The notes under the pieces: model-generated
Told to the model about the DNA's origin: nothing
Seen by the model: the letters and a program-made list of their open reading frames with translations, nothing else
The model's database searches: none
Translations under genes and position numbers: made by a program
Part shown: piece after piece, positions 36,415 to 45,243 of the stretch
How positions within the stretch are numbered: the stretch's first letter is position 1
Layout: each line of letters opens with the position of its first letter
Assembly: GCA_947501565.1 (NCBI GenBank)
Contig: CANMWJ010000003.1
Coordinates: forward strand, 248,001 to 312,000
DNA: 64,000 bases
Direction of reading: 5' to 3'
Source of the DNA: an uncultured Marinobacterium sp.
GTDB lineage: Bacteria; Pseudomonadota; Gammaproteobacteria; Pseudomonadales; Balneatricaceae

Positions 36415-37155
36415 GTGCATCCACTGGGGTTAGTCCTGCTTGGGACCATCGCAATTGCAGGCATGTTCTGGATCAGTTCACAGCCACCGAAACAACGTCG
36501 TTCGGCGGTGATCAAGCTGGCCACCGTGATGGTGACGCTGTTCCTGATCTACATGGCGATCACCGGTCGTCTGCACTGGCTCGGCGCCCTGATCGCCGCC
36601 GTACTGCCATTTATGCGTCGCATTCTGCCGCTGGTGCTGCGTTTCCTGCCATTTCTCGGTCAAATCTACAAACAGAAAAAAAGCAGCCAGCAATCTGACG
36701 GCAATCGCTCCGAAGTCAGTACCGCACTTATCCGTATGACGCTGGACCACGATTCTGGCGTGATGTACGGCACCGTACTGGCAGGTCCCTTTGAAGGCCG
36801 TGAACTGGGTGACCTGGGAGAACAGGAGTTTATCCAACTGCTGAGCTACTGCCGTCAACAGGATGCCGAGTCAGCCCGGTTGCTGGAAGCCTATCTGGAT
36901 AAACGTTTCGGGGATAGCTGGCGAAAAGATGATCCCGCAGGTCAGCACCAGGACTACAGCCAGCAGCCACCGGTTACGGGCAGCATGAATCGCGAGGAGG
37001 CCTATCAGATACTAGGCCTGGACAGCGGCGCCGACGAAGACGCGATCATCGAAGCACATCGCCGCCTGATGCAACGGCTCCACCCCGACCGGGGCGGTAG
37101 CGATTACCTGGCGGCTAAAATCAATCAGGCGAAAGACCTGCTGCTCAATCGCTGA
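36415..37155 (+). CDS. Membrane-anchored J-domain protein
   Basis: 246 residues from a GTG with GGAG about 6 bp upstream. Two TM helices near 4-20 and 35-65, a mid-part resembling the C-terminal region of inner-membrane DnaJ proteins ([23 protein letters not shown]), and a C-terminal J domain ([35 protein letters not shown]) with the HPD motif that stimulates DnaK. The C-terminal position of the J domain resembles Tim14-like or DjlA-like proteins. The stop codon abuts the stop of the convergent lipoprotein gene. Confidence 0.85.
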   Translation: MHPLGLVLLGTIAIAGMFWISSQPPKQRRSAVIKLATVMVTLFLIYMAITGRLHWLGALIAAVLPFMRRILPLVLRFLPFLGQIYKQKKSSQQSDGNRSEVSTALIRMTLDHDSGVMYGTVLAGPFEGRELGDLGEQEFIQLLSYCRQQDAESARLLEAYLDKRFGDSWRKDDPAGQHQDYSQQPPVTGSMNREEAYQILGLDSGADEDAIIEAHRRLMQRLHPDRGGSDYLAAKINQAKDLLLNR

Positions 37156-38100
37156 TCACTGCCGTTTGAAACGTAAGCGGGCTTTCTCAAAGTGTGTGTC
37201 GCTGCCATTCAGCGTCAGTGAACCATCGCGGTTGCGGATAAAGAACATCAGCTGCTTGATGCCCGCCTCAGAGGTCACCTCCAACATCACCCGTCCACTG
37301 GAGAGCAAGTCCCAGCGACCTTCACTGTGGGTAACCACAAACTCACTTTGCTCGCGATGTCCTTCAATGAGCAGGGCTTCACCCGCCTCTTTCAGCTGCA
37401 GACGGACCGATTGGGTGTCGCTTTCGTACAGATAGTCGGCGGGCAATACCCGACGCCCGAGGTCTCCCTTCCGCGCACATCCTTTGTATTGCTGCTTATT
37501 CAGACGCAAGGTGGCAGTGTATGGGTAACGGGTCCCGTACTGATCGAAGCACGCCTGCGCGGCGAGACGTAATGTCATGCGGTGCCCACCCTGAACCGAG
37601 AGACTGCTCTCCCAGATCATTTCATCACCCACCAGCCGCAGCTCGACCGGCGGAAACAACAACCGCTTCAAACGCCCGGGAGGCTGAATCCGAACACCCT
37701 CGTTACGGATGTCGGCGACCCATAATGGCTTCTCTCCTGCCGCACGGTACCGGTTACCGTTGAGTTCAAATTCACAGGCACGCGGGTGTGATCCAACCAA
37801 CAGGAGGTCACGTAACAGCATGTTCTGTGGATTTTCCGGGTCGGGTTGAGCTTCCAGCTCTACGTATACCTGCTGCAGCATCTGCGGGGCATCGCGGAAC
37901 CAGCGTTTCAACTCACCGCGTGGATCAGAGATCGCTTGGGAGGAGCTGAAAAAACAGTCCCGAAAGGTGAACGCTTCACCATCACGCGACACAACGCCGC
38001 GCTGAAAGGATGTGCTCTCATCCGCTGGCGGCAAGGTCTGACAACCAGTGCTCAGCGCCATTATGGAAAGAACTATAAAAAACCGCAGACGTTCGTTCAT
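37156..38100 (-). CDS. Outer-membrane lipoprotein, COG3650-like
   Basis: 314 residues. Lipoprotein signal with lipobox STGC (Cys near residue 20). The segment CFDQYGTRYPYTATLRLNKQQYKGC matches the COG3650-type domain (Cys pair, tyrosine-rich); other parts are beta-rich, e.g. FEFRDCFF near 45 (seen as FTFRDCFF). Precise function unknown. It is divergent from the TetR gene at 38206, which may regulate it. Confidence 0.7.
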   Translation of the reverse strand: MNERLRFFIVLSIMALSTGCQTLPPADESTSFQRGVVSRDGEAFTFRDCFFSSSQAISDPRGELKRWFRDAPQMLQQVYVELEAQPDPENPQNMLLRDLLLVGSHPRACEFELNGNRYRAAGEKPLWVADIRNEGVRIQPPGRLKRLLFPPVELRLVGDEMIWESSLSVQGGHRMTLRLAAQACFDQYGTRYPYTATLRLNKQQYKGCARKGDLGRRVLPADYLYESDTQSVRLQLKEAGEALLIEGHREQSEFVVTHSEGRWDLLSSGRVMLEVTSEAGIKQLMFFIRNRDGSLTLNGSDTHFEKARLRFKRQ

Positions 38101-38205
38101 TAACTAAAAAATAGACTAAAGATTCATGCAAAGCAGGATATTGCTTTATTGATCGTTCCAATTAGAGTGCTGATAATAGGCGAATCAATCAAGGAGGGAA
38201 ATACT

Positions 38206-38799
38206 ATGGCGAGACCTGCCGAGTTCGATCGTCGAGATGTACTGGAAAAGGCAATGGAAGTGTTTTGGCGCACAGGCTTTACGGGCACCTCAGTGACCGA
38301 TCTGGTAAAGGCGACCAACCTGAAACCCGGTTCTCTGTATGGCGCGTTTCAGAGCAAGCGCGGCCTGTTCATGGAAGTAATTGATACCTACGCTCACTGC
38401 AGCCTGGATCGGGTTGCCACCTGCCTCAGCGAAGGCGAAACGCCGCTGCAGGCGATTCACGACTTCTTCGAACGTTTCAGCAACGATATCGTACTGGATG
38501 AGATCGGGCGCGGCTGCCTGATGGTCAACACCATGCTGGAACTGGCCACGGAAGACGACGAGATCCGCCACAAGATCACCGACTACCTGCTGCAGGTAGA
38601 AAACATGTTCTGCAGCACGCTGAAAAAAGCGCAGGACGCCGGCGAACTGCCTGCCGATAAAGATCCGGAAGCGATCGCGAAATTCCTGATGACCGGCATC
38701 TGGGGTATGCGTGTACTGAGCAGCACCCGTCCTGATCCTCAGGCCTATAAAGAGGTAATCAACAACCTGCTGATCACTCTACCGGGGCGCCAGCACTAA
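38206..38799 (+). CDS. TetR/AcrR-family transcriptional regulator
   Basis: 197 residues from the ATG at 38206, directly after AAGGAGGG (38191-38198). A longer in-frame start exists upstream but lacks a site. The HTH (MEVFWRTGFTGTSVTDLVKATNLKPGSLYGAF) is of the group that regulates redox or electrophile response genes (AcuR/ComR-like). No clear palindromic operator could be picked out in the 105-bp gap to the divergent lipoprotein gene. A strong terminator follows. Confidence 0.9.
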   Translation: MARPAEFDRRDVLEKAMEVFWRTGFTGTSVTDLVKATNLKPGSLYGAFQSKRGLFMEVIDTYAHCSLDRVATCLSEGETPLQAIHDFFERFSNDIVLDEIGRGCLMVNTMLELATEDDEIRHKITDYLLQVENMFCSTLKKAQDAGELPADKDPEAIAKFLMTGIWGMRVLSSTRPDPQAYKEVINNLLITLPGRQH

Positions 38800-38832
38800 G
38801 CTGCTACCTGTCCCACAGATCGGAAGCGTTTC

Positions 38833-38856
38833 AAGAGCCTGCCCCTGCAGGCTCTT
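38833..38856 (+). terminator. Rho-independent terminator of the TetR gene
   Basis: AAGAGCCTG, a 6-nt loop, CAGGCTCTT, then TTCGTTTT. Confidence 0.9.
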
Positions 38857-39093
38857 TTCGTTTTCGGCGATACTGCATTCAATTTCGATCCTAATGCGAT
38901 CCAATTGCCATCCAGCCGAGATCCACGCGCTTGGGGATGATCCACGTAAGCAATGCTGTTTCACACCACAAAGTGATACAGATACGATTTTCATCGCTGC
39001 CAAATCTGGTCATAATCCCTGCACATCAACGTTTCCGCTCCACGTTGCCATACACAACACAACGGCTGGCAGCATCCCAACATGAGGTGACCT

Positions 39094-39963
39094 ATGAAAC
39101 TGGGCAGATATCGCCATAACGATCAGATCCATATCGGGATCGTGCAAGACGAAACCATCATCCCGCTCCAGAGTCTGGACGCCGCGCTGCCCAATGAGAT
39201 GACAGAGGTCCTCGCCGGGGGCCCGGAACTGTTCAACCGGTTGCAGCAGCTGACGGACGGGAAAACCGGCACGCCACTCGATCAGGTCCAGCTACTGGCG
39301 CCGGTCCCGAAACCGGAGAAATACCTGGGTGTCGGGCTGAACTATGCCGATCATATCGAAGAAACCGGTTTGGAAACCCCAACCTTCCCAACCATCTTCA
39401 ACAAACAGAGCAGCTGTGTAATCGGTCCGGACGATGCGATTCACCGTCCGCGGGTATCAGAAAAGCTCGATTATGAGGGTGAACTGGCGCTGGTGATCGG
39501 TAAACGTTGTCGCCATGTGCCTTATGAAGAGGCGCACAAGGTCATCGCGGGTTACACCATCGTGAATGACGTCTCCATCCGCGACTGGCAGATCAAGGCA
39601 CCGACCTGGACACTGGGTAAATCCTTCGACACCCACGGTCCTATGGGGCCCTGGATTGTCACCGCCGACGAAGTTGATCCCCACAATCTGGATCTGAAGA
39701 CCTGGGTGAACGACGAGCTGCGTCAGGACTCCAACACCCGCCACCTGATCTTTGACTGCTATAAACTGGTGGAGACCCTCTCCACGGTGTGCACGCTGGA
39801 ACCGGGTGATGTGATCGCCACCGGAACCTGCTCCGGTGTTGGCGTAAAGATGAAACCCCGCGGGTATATGAAACCCGGCGATGTGGTTACCATCGAAATC
39901 GAGGGGGTCGGCCGTTTAAGCAATCCGGTGATTGAGGAACCGGAAGACACTGTAATTTTCTGA
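39094..39963 (+). CDS. Fumarylacetoacetate hydrolase family enzyme
   Basis: 289 residues. The FAH fold shows as KYLGVGLNYADHIEETG near residue 77 with the metal-binding Glu region (LDYEGELALVIGKRC) near 125, VNDVSIRDWQ near 165, GKSFDTHGPMGPWIV near 180 and PGDVIATGTCSGVG near 235. Family members hydrolyse or isomerise acylpyruvates and 2-keto acids. No aromatic-degradation cluster is adjacent, so the substrate is not assigned. Confidence 0.9.
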   Translation: MKLGRYRHNDQIHIGIVQDETIIPLQSLDAALPNEMTEVLAGGPELFNRLQQLTDGKTGTPLDQVQLLAPVPKPEKYLGVGLNYADHIEETGLETPTFPTIFNKQSSCVIGPDDAIHRPRVSEKLDYEGELALVIGKRCRHVPYEEAHKVIAGYTIVNDVSIRDWQIKAPTWTLGKSFDTHGPMGPWIVTADEVDPHNLDLKTWVNDELRQDSNTRHLIFDCYKLVETLSTVCTLEPGDVIATGTCSGVGVKMKPRGYMKPGDVVTIEIEGVGRLSNPVIEEPEDTVIF

Positions 39964-40068
39964 ACCGATTGAACCCTTTGTTATCCCCACAGTCATATCG
40001 CTCTGCGGGGACAGATCTGCCCAATCCAGATCAGTCTCCCGGCAAATACAGCAGCCGGGAACCTCTGT

Positions 40069-40194
40069 TGTCGCAAGCTACATACAGCTTCAACACCCGC
40101 ACCGCCTCGGGTGTCGCACTTATGCAACACACCAACCCTCTGATTTAAAAAGAATTTTCAAACACACCCAGCATGATGTCGCTGATCCACGACA
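40069..40194 (+). promoter_or_regulatory. Three GlrR-like sites (TGTC-N10-NACA) upstream of the EF-hand gene
   Basis: Sites at 40069-40086 (TGTC-N10-TACA), 40112-40129 (TGTC-N10-AACA) and 40177-40194 (TGTC-N10-GACA, an exact match to the described GlrR consensus). All three begin TGTCGC. A weaker half-match TATC-N10-GACA lies at 39996-40013. The cluster lies 95-220 bp before a sigma-54-like promoter, the usual place for enhancer sites. Between 39964 and 40068 nothing else is apparent apart from small inverted repeats. Confidence 0.6.
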
Positions 40195-40289
40195 GTTTCG
40201 TATATATTTTTGCGGCCCAGCGCACAAAGTCACTAATACCCCGCACCAGACACCAAGTAACTCTTTGTTTTTAAATAACAAAAAAAAAC

Positions 40290-40305
40290 TGGCACGCACC
40301 TTGAT
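40290..40305 (+). promoter_or_regulatory. Sigma-54-like promoter of the EF-hand gene
   Basis: TGGCACGCACCTTGAT fits the sigma-54 element TGGCACG-N4-TTGC with a perfect -24 part and one change at the -12 part (TTGA for TTGC). Transcription would start about 12 bp downstream, roughly 38 bp before the gene start. Confidence 0.55.
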
Positions 40306-40354
40306 TACTAGGTTCAGCAAATTAGAACTGGAATCTATACCCAAGGAGTAACCC

Positions 40355-40642
40355 ATGATGAAGATGTCTGCAATTGCTTTGGCAGCCGTGATCGTTACGG
40401 CACCACTGTCAGCTATTGCTGTGGAGGAGAAAAAACCATCAGCCTTTGAACAACTGGATAGCAACAGCGACGGAAAAATCAGCGTCACTGAAGCTAAACA
40501 CACCGTCCCACTCATCCACCAGTTTGAACAGCTGGATGTGAACAAAGACGGGTACCTCACCGAGGCCGAGTTTTCCCTCTTACAAGTTACTTCTGAAAAG
40601 CATGCCCGCTTTTTTCCTAAGAGTAATGTTTTTACTCTCTAA
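40355..40642 (+). CDS. Small exported EF-hand protein
   Basis: 95 residues. AAGGAG lies just upstream of the first of two adjacent ATGs. A Sec signal peptide ends near LSAIA. Two calcium-binding loops follow: DSNSDGKISVTE (about 36-47) and DVNKDGYLTEAE (about 60-71), both with the DxDxDG-type spacing (Asn at positions 3 in both). It probably binds Ca2+ in the periplasm. The sigma-54-like promoter and GlrR-like sites upstream, and glrK starting 200 bp downstream, suggest control by GlrKR. It may buffer or sense envelope calcium; this is inference. Confidence 0.85.
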   Translation: MMKMSAIALAAVIVTAPLSAIAVEEKKPSAFEQLDSNSDGKISVTEAKHTVPLIHQFEQLDVNKDGYLTEAEFSLLQVTSEKHARFFPKSNVFTL

Positions 40643-40704
40643 AAACTGAGCATAACTTTGCGGTCATCTACCCTCCCAACTGTTGACCGCCGAGTGCACC
40701 CCCG

Positions 40705-40756
40705 GGGCCATATCCAACCCTACCGGAGGTCTGACCAACTTCCCTCGGTATGGCCC
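40705..40756 (+). other. Structured element between the EF-hand gene and glrK
   Basis: GGGCCATA (40705-40712) pairs with TATGGCCC (40749-40756), and an inner pair ACCGGAGG with TCCCTCGGT-like sequence lies between. A looser GCGGTC/GACCGC pair precedes it (about 40660-40690). It could be a transcript end, an attenuator, or a processed stem. No T run follows. Confidence 0.35.
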
Positions 40757-40842
40757 TGCTCTTCCTTCCCGATTCAGCGCTTAACCTCATGACCACTTTG
40801 GTAGATAATTTAAGAACCTGCATAGTTTTCAGCCATCGGTTC

Positions 40843-42264
40843 ATGACACAGAACAGCCTTGCAAAATGGCGTCCCAACTCCCTGAAACAACTGGTACTGG
40901 TTGCCTTTATTCTGGTTGTTACCCCGTTGGGTGTCCTGCTTTATCAGGCTAGCAATGCGCTGGTCGAACAATCCGCCCAGGGACGTAATCTGGCTCGTGA
41001 AGCGCTGGAGATCAGCCGCCGTGGCCAATCGATGCAGCAGCTGGCAGAGGATATCACCCGTGCCTCGCGCCAGTATCAGATTCTCGCCCGTGATGAGATC
41101 CGCCTGCGCCTGATCGACCAGATCAACAACTACCGGCAACTGCTGACCATCCAGAGCTTTGCTTTGGATGCCCCAGCCCAGATCAAACCCATCTATAAAC
41201 AACTGGATCAGCTGAGCGAAACCAGCGCTGAATCGGAAGAGGATTCCGGCCAGGTGCTGATCGACCTGACCCGCCGACTCAACGCCAAGCTCGATAAAGC
41301 GTTGGATCTGCGCCTTAAAGACCTGAACACCATCGCCCAGAACACCCAGAGTGAACTGGTGGTGCAGGCGTCACTGCTGATGGGGTTATCCGCGCTGATG
41401 ATCATCTACTTCAGCCACAACATCACGCGTCCGGTGCAGCGCCTTGCCAACCGTGTACGGGCACTTGGCCAGGGTGATCGAACCTTCGGCAGCCGCATTG
41501 GCGGACCGCGAGAACTGGTTGAGCTGGATGAACAGCTGGATTGGCTGGCGCGCACGCTGCAGCAACTTGAAGGCGAGAAGCAGCGCTTCCTGCGCCATAT
41601 GTCCCATGAGCTGAAAACCCCGCTGACCACCCTGCGTGAAGGTTCTGACCTGCTGGCAGAAGAGGTCGCCGGAGATCTGAACGGCGAACAGCGGGAGATC
41701 GTCGAACTGTTGCAGCAGAATGCCCATCAGCTGCAATCCCTGATAGAACAGCTGCTGGATTACAACCGCCTTGGACTGGAAGAACCGATCCAACCACGCA
41801 AAACCGATATGCGTGCGCTGGTGAATGAAGCCCTGTCACCACACAAACTGATGCTGGAGCAGAAGAAGATCCAGGTCTCACGTCCGGAAAAACAGCTTTT
41901 CTGGCATACCGACCGGGCGATGGTGCTGCGTATTCTGGGCAACCTGATCTCCAACGCCACCTACTACGGCTCCAATTCCGGTGACCTCAACGTCAGTTTC
42001 ACGCAGCACGATAAGCAGCTGGTGATCGATGTTGAGAACAGCGGACCGGTGATCCCGGAGGAAGATGTTCCCCATCTGTTCGATCCGTTCTATCAGGGCA
42101 GCCACCGCCGGGTAGGCGCGATAAAAGGATCGGGTATCGGATTAAGCATCGCCAAAGATGCGGCACAGGCTCTAGGTGCTACACTCACCCTGAACAAGAA
42201 TCAGAACAATCGGGTTGGTTTCCGCCTCGCAATGAATGCACTGAGTGACAAAGATGCGAACTAG
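40843..42264 (+). CDS. glrK: Sensor histidine kinase GlrK (QseE)
   Basis: 473 residues from the ATG at 40843, which aligns with the E. coli start (SLKQLVLVAFILVVTPLG); earlier in-frame starts lack support. Two TM helices (about 14-32 and 172-192) flank a periplasmic helical sensor. HAMP follows, then the DHp domain with the phospho-acceptor His in FLRHMSHELKTPLTTLREG near residue 258, and the ATPase with N (ISNATYYGS) and GSGIGLSIAKDAAQ. The kinase phosphorylates GlrR. Operon: glrK-qseG-glrR, with the lipoprotein gene overlapping the end. Confidence 0.93.
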   Translation: MTQNSLAKWRPNSLKQLVLVAFILVVTPLGVLLYQASNALVEQSAQGRNLAREALEISRRGQSMQQLAEDITRASRQYQILARDEIRLRLIDQINNYRQLLTIQSFALDAPAQIKPIYKQLDQLSETSAESEEDSGQVLIDLTRRLNAKLDKALDLRLKDLNTIAQNTQSELVVQASLLMGLSALMIIYFSHNITRPVQRLANRVRALGQGDRTFGSRIGGPRELVELDEQLDWLARTLQQLEGEKQRFLRHMSHELKTPLTTLREGSDLLAEEVAGDLNGEQREIVELLQQNAHQLQSLIEQLLDYNRLGLEEPIQPRKTDMRALVNEALSPHKLMLEQKKIQVSRPEKQLFWHTDRAMVLRILGNLISNATYYGSNSGDLNVSFTQHDKQLVIDVENSGPVIPEEDVPHLFDPFYQGSHRRVGAIKGSGIGLSIAKDAAQALGATLTLNKNQNNRVGFRLAMNALSDKDAN

Positions 42265-42760
42265 TTTATTGGTACTGGTTGCAGCGCTGGTTTCAGGCTG
42301 TGACTTTAATGTAAAAGATGTGCTTCCGGCGTCCGACAGCAGCGACACCGCGTCGACCGAAGCTCCGGACTGTTATATTGGCAAGGTACGCTTGAGTGGC
42401 CTGCTGGTGCAGGAACGCACCTACCTAAGCGTGGATAAGAAGTCCCGCAATAAGATGTTAAAAGCCTCAATCAAAGCAAAAGATTACGCCCAGAGCGCCC
42501 TGTTACGCTCTCAACCGGACGCCACGATTGCCGAACTGCGTCTGGCGATCGCCGACTACAAGAAGCAACCCGTGCGCCCGCGTCTGCAATGCCCTGGCGA
42601 CCGCTATATCGTCCTGCGCCAGCGGCAGGCTGATCTGCAGCTTCTGCAGAAGCAGCGTGTAGGTAAGGTGATTCAGGAAAATAGCGAACTTCGCACCCAG
42701 ATCGAAGCGCTGACCCAGATCGAACAGGAGCTGAGCCGCGAAAGGGAGATCGCTAAGTGA
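42254..42760 (+). CDS. qseG: QseG-like outer-membrane lipoprotein
   Basis: 168 residues from the ATG at 42254 (a GTG at 42245 is an alternative). A lipoprotein signal LVLVAALVSGC with Cys near residue 16, then an acidic linker and a helical C-terminal half likely to form a coiled coil (IQENSELRTQIEALTQIEQEL). In E. coli QseG sits between glrK and glrR and interacts with GlrK to promote its activity. Position and signal support this assignment; sequence similarity is weak by eye. It overlaps both neighbours. Confidence 0.8.
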   Translation: MRTSLLVLVAALVSGCDFNVKDVLPASDSSDTASTEAPDCYIGKVRLSGLLVQERTYLSVDKKSRNKMLKASIKAKDYAQSALLRSQPDATIAELRLAIADYKKQPVRPRLQCPGDRYIVLRQRQADLQLLQKQRVGKVIQENSELRTQIEALTQIEQELSREREIAK

Positions 42761-44091
42761 GTGCCCATATATTACTGGTCGACGACGACACCTCCCTGCT
42801 TAAACTGCTCAGCCTGCGCCTGACCTCCAGCGGTTATCAGGTCACCTGTGCGGAAAGCGGCCGCGAAGCACTATCGCTGTTAAACGAAGAGATCGATCTG
42901 ATGCTGACCGATCTGCGCATGGAGGGGATGGACGGTCTGGAGTTGTTCGATCAGGTGCAGAAACGCCGCCCGGACCTGCCGGTGGTGATCATTACCGCAC
43001 ACGGTTCGATCCCGGACGCGGTCAAAGCCACACAAGAGGGTGTTTTCGCTTTCCTGACCAAACCGATCAACCGCGAAGAGCTGCTGGAGACAATCGAGAC
43101 GGCCCTGGCCGGTGCGCCCTCCACACCGGCATCCTGGTCCGAAGAGATCGTTACCCGTAGCAGTGTGATGGCGGATCTGCTGCAGCAGGCTGAACGTGTC
43201 GCCCATTCGGCAGTGAGTGTGTTGGTCAGCGGTCCCAGCGGTAGTGGTAAGGAGTTGCTGGCGCGGGCGATCCACAAAGCCAGCCCACGCGCCAATGCCC
43301 CTTTTATCGCCATCAACTGTGGCGCCCTGCCTGAACAGCTGCTGGAATCGGAACTGTTCGGCCACGTAAAAGGCGCCTTCACCGGTGCGGTCAGCCGCCA
43401 TCAGGGTCTGTTTCAGGCAGCCGATGGTGGCACCCTGTTCCTCGATGAGATCGGCGATATGCCGCTGCCGCTTCAGGTCAAACTGCTGCGCGCGTTACAG
43501 GAACGGCAGATCCGCCCTGTCGGCAGCACTGAAACCATTCCCGTGGATGTACGCCTGATCTCAGCCACGCACAGGGATCTGGAGCAGGCGATGCAGCAGC
43601 AGGACTTCCGTGAAGACCTCTACTACCGCCTGAATGTGGTCAACCTTAATCTGCCTCCACTGCGCGAACGTCCGGAAGATATCCCACTTCTGGCGCGCTT
43701 CTTCGTCGAACGTGCAGCACAGCGTCACAATAGCAAGGTAAAGGGTCTTTCCCCGGGTGCACTGACGTTGCTGGCTCAGGTTGCCTGGCCAGGTAACGTA
43801 CGTCAGTTGGAGAACGTGATCGAACAGGTGGTGGCACTGAGCACCACGCCGATCATCGCGGAGGGAAGCATTGCGCAGGCGCTCTCCAGTCAGGATCACG
43901 TACTGCCGACCTTCAACGATGCCCGTGCTGACTTTGAACGTCGTTATCTGATCAAGGTGATGCAGATCACCGAGGGTAACGCCAGTCAGGCCGCCCGTAT
44001 CGCCGGACGTAACCGCACCGACTTCTACAAGCTGCTGAACAAGTACAACCTGGAACCGGCGCAGTTTAAAGGTAGTAAAAAAGGCGAGTAA
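42757..44091 (+). CDS. glrR: Sigma-54-dependent response regulator GlrR (QseF)
   Basis: 444 residues from a GTG overlapping the qseG stop by 4 bp. Receiver domain with phospho-Asp in LMLTDLRMEGMDG near residue 52; AAA+ domain with Walker A GPSGSGKE near 160, the sigma-54 contact motif GAFTGA (ELFGHVKGAFTGA) and Walker B LFLDEIGDM; a Fis-type HTH at the C-terminus (GNASQAARIAGRNRTDFYKLLNKY). In E. coli GlrR with sigma-54 activates glmY and rpoE. The cluster of TGTC-N10-NACA sites 2.6 kb upstream suggests a local target. Confidence 0.94.
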   Translation: MSAHILLVDDDTSLLKLLSLRLTSSGYQVTCAESGREALSLLNEEIDLMLTDLRMEGMDGLELFDQVQKRRPDLPVVIITAHGSIPDAVKATQEGVFAFLTKPINREELLETIETALAGAPSTPASWSEEIVTRSSVMADLLQQAERVAHSAVSVLVSGPSGSGKELLARAIHKASPRANAPFIAINCGALPEQLLESELFGHVKGAFTGAVSRHQGLFQAADGGTLFLDEIGDMPLPLQVKLLRALQERQIRPVGSTETIPVDVRLISATHRDLEQAMQQQDFREDLYYRLNVVNLNLPPLRERPEDIPLLARFFVERAAQRHNSKVKGLSPGALTLLAQVAWPGNVRQLENVIEQVVALSTTPIIAEGSIAQALSSQDHVLPTFNDARADFERRYLIKVMQITEGNASQAARIAGRNRTDFYKLLNKYNLEPAQFKGSKKGE

Positions 44092-44125
44092 CACCAGTGA
44101 CTCGTATCACCCGACACGTGACCGC

Positions 44126-44605
44126 TTAATCCGCACGACCGATCGGTGCCTGGGTGGCACCGGTCAGCTTCATCATATCCGCTGGAGCCAGCTCAATCTC
44201 CAGACCACGCCGTCCCGCACTCATGTAGATGGTGTCGTAGCCGGATGCACTTGCATCCAATACCATCGGCAACCGTTTCTTCTGCCCCAGAGGACTGATC
44301 CCTCCCACCACATACCCGGTCGCACGCTCGGCGTCGTCCGGTTTGGCCATCGCCACCTTCTTGGCTTTCAGAGCCGTCGCCATCGCCTTAAGATCAAGCT
44401 GACCGGAAACCGGTACTACCGCCACAGCAAGTTTACGGTTATCGCCATTGATCTCCACCAGCAGCGTTTTGAACACGCGACCGTACTCCAGCCCCATCGC
44501 TTCCGCAGCTTCCTCGCCATAAGACGCGGCACTTGGATCATGCTCGTATTCGTGGATGTTGTAGGTCACTTTGGCGCGTTTCGCGGCGTTGATGGCGGGT
44601 GTCAT
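44126..44605 (-). CDS. ybaK: Cys-tRNA(Pro)/Cys-tRNA(Cys) deacylase YbaK
   Basis: 159 residues. YbaK fold: VTYNIHEYEHDPSAASYGEEAAEAMG near the start, VFKTLLVEINGD, VVPVSGQLDLKAMA and a central Lys-rich ALKAKKVAMAKPDDAERATGYVVGGISPLGQKKRLPMVLD. It removes wrongly attached Cys from tRNA-Pro and thus edits translation. CGGAGAG precedes the ATG. It converges with glrR. Confidence 0.95.
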   Translation of the reverse strand: MTPAINAAKRAKVTYNIHEYEHDPSAASYGEEAAEAMGLEYGRVFKTLLVEINGDNRKLAVAVVPVSGQLDLKAMATALKAKKVAMAKPDDAERATGYVVGGISPLGQKKRLPMVLDASASGYDTIYMSAGRRGLEIELAPADMMKLTGATQAPIGRAD

Positions 44606-44622
44606 GATTCTCTCCGGAAAGC

Positions 44623-44652
44623 AAAAGAGCGGCCATTATAGGCCGCTCTTTT
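44623..44652 (-). terminator. Bidirectional terminator
   Basis: AAAAGAGCGGCC-ATTATA-GGCCGCTCTTTT, a perfect 12-bp stem between the ybaK start and the CigR-like stop; on the minus strand it ends the CigR-like gene. Confidence 0.9.
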
Positions 44653-44686
44653 CAGAAGCTCTAATCGGGTCGTATTGGCGTATACG

Positions 44687-45232
44687 TCACTCGGTGCGCA
44701 TACCGCGCCCGGAGAGCACATCGGCAATATCAATCACGTCGATGATTGTCCCCTCGCCTTTGCTCATTCGGATCACCTTGTCCTGTACGCGAATCACCTC
44801 CTCCACACGCGGATCTATCGGCAAGCGATCCACCAATGCATCGGGCACCGCATGCGCCTGAGCACGCACCTCACGATCAACCACCTCGCCACGCTCCAGT
44901 TTGCGCTGCCAGCCCGGAGGTAAATCACCGCCCCGTTCCAGCTTCTTCCTCAGCCCCGGCGGCAGGTTTTTCGGTTTTGGCCCGCGCCCGTCACCATGGG
45001 CCTGCCCATCACGGGCATAGAAATCACGGATGATCCCCTCTTCGCGCTCGGAGAAATAGCGTTGTCGCACCTCACGGCTCCGCTCCCGTTCGGCATAACC
45101 CTTCGCCTTTTCTGTGCGCTCAACCTTTTCCGCGTTGTCTTTATTTTTGCCGTTGCCCGCCCACTCAGGCTTACCCGAGATCGCCGGTGTCGCCACCAGC
45201 AACGAACAGAGTGTCAGAACGAGTATCCGCAT
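44687..45232 (-). CDS. CigR-like family protein
   Basis: 181 residues with a signal peptide ending near AISG. A very polar stretch of Lys/Glu/Arg (NKDNAEKVERTEKAKGYAERE) leads into the CigR/RcnB-type motif PKNLPPGLRKKLERGGDLPPGWQRKLERG near residues 85-115, and a C-terminal EEVIRVQDKVIRMSKGEGTIIDVIDIADVL. CigR was described as an anti-virulence protein in Salmonella; the free-living relatives have unknown roles. AGGGGAT precedes the ATG. Confidence 0.82.
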   Translation of the reverse strand: MRILVLTLCSLLVATPAISGKPEWAGNGKNKDNAEKVERTEKAKGYAERERSREVRQRYFSEREEGIIRDFYARDGQAHGDGRGPKPKNLPPGLRKKLERGGDLPPGWQRKLERGEVVDREVRAQAHAVPDALVDRLPIDPRVEEVIRVQDKVIRMSKGEGTIIDVIDIADVLSGRGMRTE

Positions 45233-45243
45233 AACTGATCCCC

